NCBI GenBank assembly: GCA_027382625.1
Contig: JAJKFJ010021242.1
Coordinates: 1-64,000, forward strand
Source: Tetmemena sp. SeJ-2015
Taxonomy: Eukaryota > Ciliophora > Spirotrichea > Sporadotrichida > Oxytrichidae
DNA length: 64,000 bases
Direction: 5' to 3'
A program made the translations under genes and the position numbers. The notes beneath the pieces were generated by a model. That model saw nothing but the letters and a program-made list of their open reading frames with translations. It had not been told where the DNA came from and ran no database searches. Position 1 is the first letter of the stretch, and each line of letters begins with the position of its first letter. Shown here in pieces: positions 57,327 through 64,000 of this stretch.

Positions 57327-58500
57327 ATGAGATCAGAAGCTATTTTTACATATGGATCTCGAGTATTGACTTTGATCTTTGTGTTGGAAACAGTTCTGTG
57401 TCGTTTCTAGGTGAACACATAAGACGACTGCATAAATTGCATAGATGTTTTGAAGTCCCTCTATTGCTAATCTGATGCTGCTTCCTATGCTGGCATGTGC
57501 TGTAATGAAACTCTGTTTGATCCTTGGAGTCCGAACTGCTAGCCTGCAATGCGAGTCTGTTCCACAGAGATCACATCAAACTACTATCTGAAGTATATGA
57601 TTTGCCCTTTCAGCACCACTGCATGCCCTGGAGGACCAAATATACTCATCAACACATCATATCCATAGACATACACCGTTAATCCTCTCGGTTATACTTA
57701 GTATTGCTACTATAAAATTAAAACTAATTCCTCAACATATACAAACTTCTCTTAAGCCATCAAAATCAATATTGCAACCTAAACCTTTGCGAATGTGACC
57801 GTCTTCGTAAATTAAACTTCAATCATAACTACTACAAATATAAAACCAATATCCACTTCTGCTGGAAGCACCTACTAATTCAATCTTAGAGATGAAGTTC
57901 TCCTGATAATTAAGTCATCCAGCACGACATAGGATGGATTCATAGATTTCGCGCAAGCTAGCTTCAAGGTATATATTGATACTTACTCTTCCTCAGCTGA
58001 TTTGAGTGGGAAGTCATCTGGTTCAAGCAGCTCTAATTCTACTGATGAATCAAGCAGTAGTGATAGCTCGTCAGGTACAAGCATCTTTGATACCTACAGT
58101 GTTTACTTCAATTAGGAAAGCTATTGAGTGACAATGATAGTGATTGCTTACTCAATTGTAATATTAGTATGGATGTGCTTACTTCTTGGGTTGGGCTGCT
58201 TTTACAGACACTTTTTGGAAAAGAGACTTTACCCAGTCGACTATCGAGCAAGGATAGAGGCTCGTGACCGAAGAAAGCAAAGATAAGAGGAAGATGATCT
58301 AATTCTCAAGAAAATGCAACATGAAGAGCATGAACTTCATGGTAGCCACGCAAAAATCACGAGACTAAAGACCATAGCGCAGTCGATGATCATCTCTCAT
58401 AGACTAATACATTCCTTAATTATTGCAATAGTTAGATAAATCAAATGTTAATTCAAGTAGAGAGAGTTTTTAATAGGAGACAAAGAATAAAAATTTTAAA
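57327..58500 (+). CDS. Cys-rich ectodomain protein with single TM
   Basis: ATG 57327 opens with a signal-like hydrophobic stretch (VLTLIFVLETVLC). An ectodomain rich in Cys follows (DDCINC, GMCCNETLFDPWSPNC, MICPFSTTACPGG), then a Thr/Asn-rich glycosylation-type region and a Ser-rich linker. One TM segment (IVIAYSIVILVWMCLLLGLGCFY, about 58140-58205) and a basic, charged cytoplasmic tail complete it. A TGA at 58125-58127 stands immediately before the TM segment in the same frame. If it is a real stop the product is secreted; if it is read as an amino acid it is membrane-bound. The 3' end runs into the abnormal sequence at 58.5 kb and no clear stop was found. Confidence 0.6.
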
Positions 58501-61500
58501 AGGGAAAAAAAGGATTAAAAATTTAATTTACCCCCCTTAAAAACCTTCAAAGATAAAGAAATTTAGACCTGAGAAAATTTTGGGGCTACACCCCAAAAAC
58601 CCTACCTTTATCAAAAGCCCCTTTCAGAAAAATTTAAACCTGAGTTTTAAAAACCCCAAAAAATAAACTGAAACTCAATCTCCCCTTTTAAAAACCCCCA
58701 AATTTAAAACCCAAAGGGTGAGGGGATTAAATTTAAAGGGTATGAAAATGTCCCAGTTTTAATTTTACACTAAAAAAATATAAATAGAGCCCGTTTGCCC
58801 CTGATCCCTCTATCCAAGCCAGATCTAAAAATGGGCGAGCTCCACTCTGAGGGAAAACCATTGACCCCCAATCTTATCTCATATGTTCTCTCTGCTTTCT
58901 CGCTCTTCGCCATCGCCAATTGCTGTTTAGCTCTCAATTTCTATCGTCAGGTCCCGCATTGACAAAACCGACGGGGCTCCTCCCGATGTGAAGTAGTTGA
59001 TGCATCCCCAACGAATAGCATTTTTGGTTTGTGAATGACGATACCAAATTTTTTGCCGAGCCCCCCCTTAAAATTTTAAAACTTAAAATTTAAATAAATT
59101 TTAAATTAAAACGGGTTGGAAATGAAAGCAGAGAAAAGATATATAAGAATGCAAATATGGTTTCCATCTTAAAAAAGCTCGACCCACCCCAAAACCCTTG
59201 GTATTTCCGAATAGAGAAGTTTCAGGGCCAAAGGAACCCCCTTAAAATTGGTTTTTTTTTCTTTTCCAACTCATAAACCCCTCCACCCATGAGACCGCCG
59301 TTTTCCCCCAAGACATAAAGGCACTCCCCACTAGCAAGGACAGGGCCCCAGTCCCCCCCCTCAGTTTATCTCCCTCCTAAAAAGACAGAAAATCCGCGAC
59401 CCCTCCTCACAAGTCCCCGACCCCCATTTCCGCTAAACAGGGCCATGGGGAAATCTCGCCAGACTTCCCAAAAATGCCCTCCCCCCCCTAAACAACCCCG
59501 GGCCGCTTCAATCTCAGTGCTGTATGAAGGACTCCTCCCCAAGACATTCCTCCACCCTTCCCGAGCACCTCCGGCTCGCCAAGCGCGTGATTGGGTAACA
59601 CCATGGCGCGGCACTTCCCCTAGGCCCTCCTTCTAACGGGGTTTGGGTTAGTCCGGCTACCTTTTCTCCCCCATTTTCCCCGGACTAGCTCCAGTGACCC
59701 GGGTATAGGCGACCCCCTGCCAATCACAGCTTTAAGAATCCTTGCCTTTGAGATGAGCCGGAATTTTTTTTCCAGCGAAATCTTGCTGAAGCAAAACCCC
59801 TTTGCCATCCAGTATAGGGGGGAAAATTTCCTGGGGGATTGATATTCAAGCTATCCCCCTTTGAAAAGGAAATAAAAAAACCCTTGATTAAATAAACCCC
59901 CCCCCGGGCTAAACCAAAATTTTGGAAAGGCTTTGCTCTAGCCGCCATGAGTTGACGCAACTCAACCAGCTCAACAAAGAGACCTATGCGGGGGGATCCC
60001 AAGCTTGGGGCTTTTCGAATCTCCCCCTCCTTCAAGGGGGCTACATGCCAAAAAAAATTAAAATGGTGGGGAAAATCCCCTTTGGGCCTTTCCCCCCAAC
60101 TCGACCACCCCCGTCCTCTTCGGGGCGCGATAAGTTCAATTAATTTTCCCAAGGGTTTTGGGGAATAACGGGGCAAATTACTGGCTCACGCCGAAGGCCA
60201 CCTATTTTCCCGAGCTTCGGGGAAATTAAAAGCTTTCTGAACTAAAGGCTCCCGGGCCAATCGTGCTCCTTGTTCCCACCCCTTAAAAAAAAATGGCCCC
60301 CAGGTTTTAGGGAAATTTAAAAAGCCCCAGCGGGAGGGGAAGGGGGGGTAGCCCCAAAATTTTCCTTGTAAACCCCAAAGGCCATCCCCTAGGGGGGGGA
60401 GCCCCCGGGTCCCCAAAAACCCCCCAAAAGGGCTTCCCCCTTTCCCCAAACACCCCCAAAATTTCCCCAAAAACCTTGGGCAGTTGAGAGCCTTTATAAA
60501 GGCCCCACCCCCCCCTTTCTCGCAAAAAATAAACTCCTAATCAAGCGGGGCCCGTTAAAAAGCCTAAAACCTTGTAAAGACGTTTCATTTCACCCCCCGC
60601 CCGCTCCAGCCCATGGGAAAACCCTCGCCATCGACAAAGAAAAAACCCGTCCATGTGGGAAGCAAGGGGCAGGATGGGTGGGGGGCATACAGCCCCCCCT
60701 CCTTGGCCCAGTCATAAAAACCCCCCGCGGGTCCCCCCCGGGTTTTTTTGGGGAAAAGGGGTTTTAGGGCTTTTGGGAAACTTAGCCCTTGGGCGGAAAA
60801 ATCAAAGTCCAAATAAAACCCACCCACAAAAGCCGAAAACCCCAATGACAAGGGGGTTAAAAATCCCCACCTCCCTTGTTTCGGGGGGATGTAGGGCGTC
60901 GCCCCGCTGGTTTGAGTAATACCCTTAAAGTTGGTCAAGAGGGGAATTTTATTTCCAGTTTCCCACCATCAAGTAAAAGGGGAGCCCCCGAAATAAAATT
61001 AATAATTAACGGATATTTGGGTTTAATTAAGGAAAAATTAAAACGTTCACCCATAAAAATCAATCTACTTTTGGGAAATCTGCGATTACTGGGGTTTTTC
61101 CCAATGTCGATCCCCGCCACCTTCTAAAAAGATCAAAAAACCAGCTGTTTGTAATTCATGAGGTCGCCCTATTTGCCCTCTCACCCAGTGCAAACCCAAA
61201 TTTTTCACCCCAAATAATTGTCATGGGAGGAAATTTTGGGGCTTTTCTTTCTCCCCCGAAAAAACGTTTAAAACCCTTTAACCCCCTCCGTGGCTTGACT
61301 AACTTTCCCTTGGCTAAATTGCTTCCCATCAGGTATGCTAAATTTTCCCCCTTTCAAACCCTAAAAATTTAAAATTTTTAAACTTTGTTTTTAATTTTAA
61401 TTGACAATTTTTGGTGGCAAATTCAGGCTTCATTTTAACGATCATATTGTTCGATTGGTCAAAACGCTCCCTTCGCTTTTGCTTCGGGGCCTATATCATC

Positions 61501-64000
61501 TAGTTTATGCCTGCGGTGTCTAACGAGAGGAGCACGTCAACTATCCATTTCTTGTCAAGATGCACCCAAATCGCACTAATCTGGGAAGTAGCAAAAAAGT
61601 GATGGCTTTCCCTCTGCATACTCCAGGAAGTCATCAGCAGTCAATCCTTCAATTTGCGGAACAGCCGCAACTATGACATCGGTTCTCCTTAAGAACTGAA
61701 AAGTTCATCATGCAAGCTATTTACCTCCTTCTTGCCGTCGAGGATGCTTCTGAAGAAGTATATGTTCGTGCAATTCATCTTCGGGAGATATGCTCCACAA
61801 TCCTGAGTGAGGAAATCGTAAAGCTCCTTTTTGCTCCCGACTTTCTCTCTAAAACTTTAATTTATTCCCTTAAAATTTTTTCCCCCGTGGGTTAAACTTT
61901 TAAAATTAATTTAAAAAAAAGAATCCCAAGATTTAAATAGGGGAATAAAAAAGGTAAAAAAAATTTCAATAAAAATCCAAATTTTAACTTATTTTATTAA
62001 ATTTAAAATTACTCTATAAAAAATTAAAAATTTTTAAAACGAATATTTTCCCGGAAACCCGGGAAAATAAATGGAAAAACCCCAGGAGATACTCGCAACC
62101 CGATAGCCCTAAATCTCAAAAACACTTTTTGGGCCCTGACCCGGGAAAATTGAAAAAACCCCGCTCAAGACCTAAATTTAAGATCATAAGACCCAGAGGA
62201 TGAATTTGGGCCCAAGAAGACGGGGTTGGCAGCTGGAGCTTCTTTTGAAACCCCAAATCATTGCGAACATCTAAACCCCCTCCGAAGAATTCGGGCCAAA
62301 AAACCCCCTAACCGGCCTCATTGCTAAGGAAAGAAAGGCTAAAACCTTAACAACTGTGGGGAAAAGAAAATTACCCAGGGTCATCTTAGACCCCAAAGAA
62401 AAATTTCCAAAGGGACCCTTTTTTAACTCTGGCTTCATAAGTGATATTTTGGCCCTCCGCGAAGTTCTTAGAGACCCCTCTAAAAAAAGCAAATGAAAAT
62501 CCCCCAAGAAAACTCAATCAAAAAAAACTGGGAAAGAAAACCCCAGAGAAAAGAATCGAGAGCCCAGCTTAAAAGTGGGGTTTCGTTTCATTACTGGGAA
62601 AGGGAGCTCGGGGGTAAATACTTATACGAATTGAAAATATGGGGCAAACTGTGAACTCGGAGAACGGAGAAACGATTAGTCAGCCAATGAGGGAAGAAGG
62701 CCTATGATAAACACAGACTCTGGTAGAGTGGCCAGTATCCCCAACTACTTTGTCAGAGCGAAGTCTTGCTCAAAGAAAATTATCATGGGGCGTCTCAATC
62801 TATCCAGGAAAAAACTAAAAGCAATTTTAGAAAGGGGATGGGGCCGAAGGTCTGGCGGGCCCCTTGATGGGGCAAAAGGTTTTCCCAATCGGGCCCAAAA
62901 TTTTCTTACAAAAGGGGGATTTGTCCAGAAAAAGATAAAGGAAAGCACTCGATTCCCCTTTAAAAAAAAAGCTTCCCGATAAGGTCCGAGAAACTCTGGG
63001 TCTTTCCCCATTTCCCCTCTCTGTTCTGAAAGAGTGGGAAAGGAGCGTTTTTAACGAGCTATAAAAAAAATATATTCGATCGCTCAGAGGACTAATTGTG
63101 AGGAGGCTGTCATTGGGCGCCACCTCGCAGCAGTTGAGTTCATAAATATCCTCAGCGAAGGAAAATAAATTATCAACATCGATGAAAGCAGCATCAATGT
63201 GATAAATGATTCGAAGAGATTGGTCTTACAAAGGGGGAAAAGTACTACAGCGACAAATCTCAGAGGCTTTACTAAGTCAATATTATCGCAGGTGTATCGA
63301 GCGATGGGCGAGTCTTCTTCTCGCTCCTCGAGGGTTCCCAACAAAAAGCAAAAAAGTATACGCCCCTTTTTTTCCCTTAAATTGTCTCTGCTCTTAGAAA
63401 GGCCCGAAGGGGTTGGGGGGACAAAGCCCTTCTTCAAGCTCGACAAAAGCAACATATCACAGAATTTAGTTTCTCACGCGGGAACCTTTAGGCTTTTACC
63501 AAACAAGCAAAACTATACTTGGGGGCCCTTTCCCTTTTAAAAAGGCTCCGGAAAAAAAGTTTTTTGCCCCCATCAAAGAGGAAAAATCGGAACCCCCACG
63601 CCCGGCAAACCCCCAAAGCAAAGGATGCCCATTCCCCACCCACTCTAAAGAAACACTTTAAATTACTTTGGTTTTGGGTTGCTGACTCTTTCGATGAAGC
63701 CCTCTGCAAAAGGCCCCTAAAGTATTTAACTTCTAAACAAAATGAGTATAGAAATGGGCTTTGCTCTGCATAAACAGCAAAACCCTCCCTTTAAAACAAT
63801 TTCCCATTCAAAAATTTTTCATCCAGGGCCCATCTAGGGCCCAAAACCTTAAAAAATGAAAAAAACCCCCCCTGCCCCCAAAATAACATCCCCGTCTACG
63901 ATTCGCCCGCTTTTCATAAATGGAGAATAAGAAAAATTTTTTATCAGAATGAACTAAAGAATTCCCCAAATTTGGCTTTAAAATTGGGGGAAATTTGCTC
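58490..64000. other. Compositionally distinct, homopolymer-rich tail
   Basis: From about 58.49 kb the sequence changes abruptly: many runs of four or more C, G, A or T, higher GC, and frames breaking every few tens of codons. Islands of plausible coding remain, for example minus strand 61440-61860 (KKELYDFLTQDCGAYLPK, then QIEGLTADDFLEYAEGK in another frame) and plus strand 62700-63560. The pattern suggests unpolished long-read sequence or a decayed element rather than normal genes. CCCCAAAA-like strings occur but not as tandem telomere repeats. Confidence 0.6.
62700..63560 (+). mobile_element. DDE transposase fragment (TBE/Tc1-like)
   Basis: Around 63100-63200 the plus strand reads EFINILSEGKQIINIDESSIN, followed in a shifted frame by RRDWSYKGGK. 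An aspartate in a beta-strand context followed by ES and then R-x-W-S-x-K-G is the second-Asp region of Tc1/mariner/IS630-type transposases, which include the transposases of hypotrich telomere-bearing elements. The frame is broken by apparent indels on both sides and I cannot see the other catalytic residues with confidence. Inverted terminal repeats were not found. Confidence 0.45.

Noticed and set aside
59366..63773. Many medium-length frames in the terminal region
   Set aside because: They overlap on both strands, are composed of homopolymer-derived Pro/Gly/Phe/Lys runs and lack family motifs.
58490..64000. Telomeric CCCCAAAA repeats
   Set aside because: C4A4-like strings appear only singly among general homopolymer runs; no tandem array is present.
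1..64000. CRISPR arrays, bacterial operons, rRNA or tRNA genes
   Set aside because: No repeat-spacer array, ribosome-binding-site pattern or recognisable structural RNA gene was seen; gene content is eukaryotic.

Overview
The window looks like germline (micronuclear) DNA of a hypotrich-type spirotrich ciliate (Oxytricha/Stylonychia-like). The frames of recognisable proteins are full of in-frame TAA and TAG, which must be read as Gln, and most end at TGA (uL6/RPL9, UFC1, IFT172, the PIP kinase, the P5A ATPase). Coding sequence is broken by short non-intron insertions. Each insertion is flanked by a direct repeat of 3-7 bases, and removing the insertion plus one repeat copy restores the frame. 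These are internal eliminated sequences (IESs) with pointers. Ordinary GT-AG introns of about 29-117 nt also occur. The exact species cannot be told from sequence alone.

Layout. 0.2-7.6 kb: a hypothetical gene, a CDPK-like pseudokinase, an MG-start lipidation-type protein, a small two-TM protein, a RING/TRAF/ZZ-like protein and an ABHD17-like hydrolase. 7.7-13.3 kb: IFT172 with at least eight IESs. 13.6-17.5 kb: a protein rich in WG/GW motifs and CCHC zinc knuckles. 17.5-25.7 kb: transcription elongation factor SPT6, with coding pieces in three blocks in the wrong order. 25.9-29 kb: two tandem GAS2-domain proteins with N-terminal MG..CC motifs. 29-32.3 kb: a GPCR fused to a phosphatidylinositol-phosphate kinase. 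32.7-35.6 kb: ribosomal protein uL6 and a multi-TM protein. 35.7-40.3 kb: a P5A ATPase (ATP13A1/Spf1 family), massively scrambled. 40.4-51.6 kb: Gln/Asn-rich proteins, a FYVE-like coiled-coil protein and a GPI-type surface protein. 51.9-53.5 kb: the two halves of an NCKX-type exchanger in permuted order. 53.8-58.5 kb: two overlapping ORFs of unknown function, UFC1, an LSM12-like gene and a Cys-rich membrane protein. 58.5-64 kb: a compositionally different, homopolymer-rich tail with a DDE transposase fragment.

The strongest result is the P5A ATPase. Its coding sequence lies as 43 scrambled segments (44 with one conventional IES) in two interleaved blocks. Consecutive segments alternate between the right block (37943-40295) and the left block (35690-37890) and share pointers of 4-13 bp. 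Joining them by hand gives 3,513 nt, exactly 1,170 codons plus TGA, with the full motif order of a P5A ATPase. SPT6 shows the same kind of organisation, with three junctions worked out. SPT6 and the neighbouring WG/zinc-knuckle protein recall the Argonaute-binding GW proteins of ciliate genome rearrangement, but that functional link is inference only.
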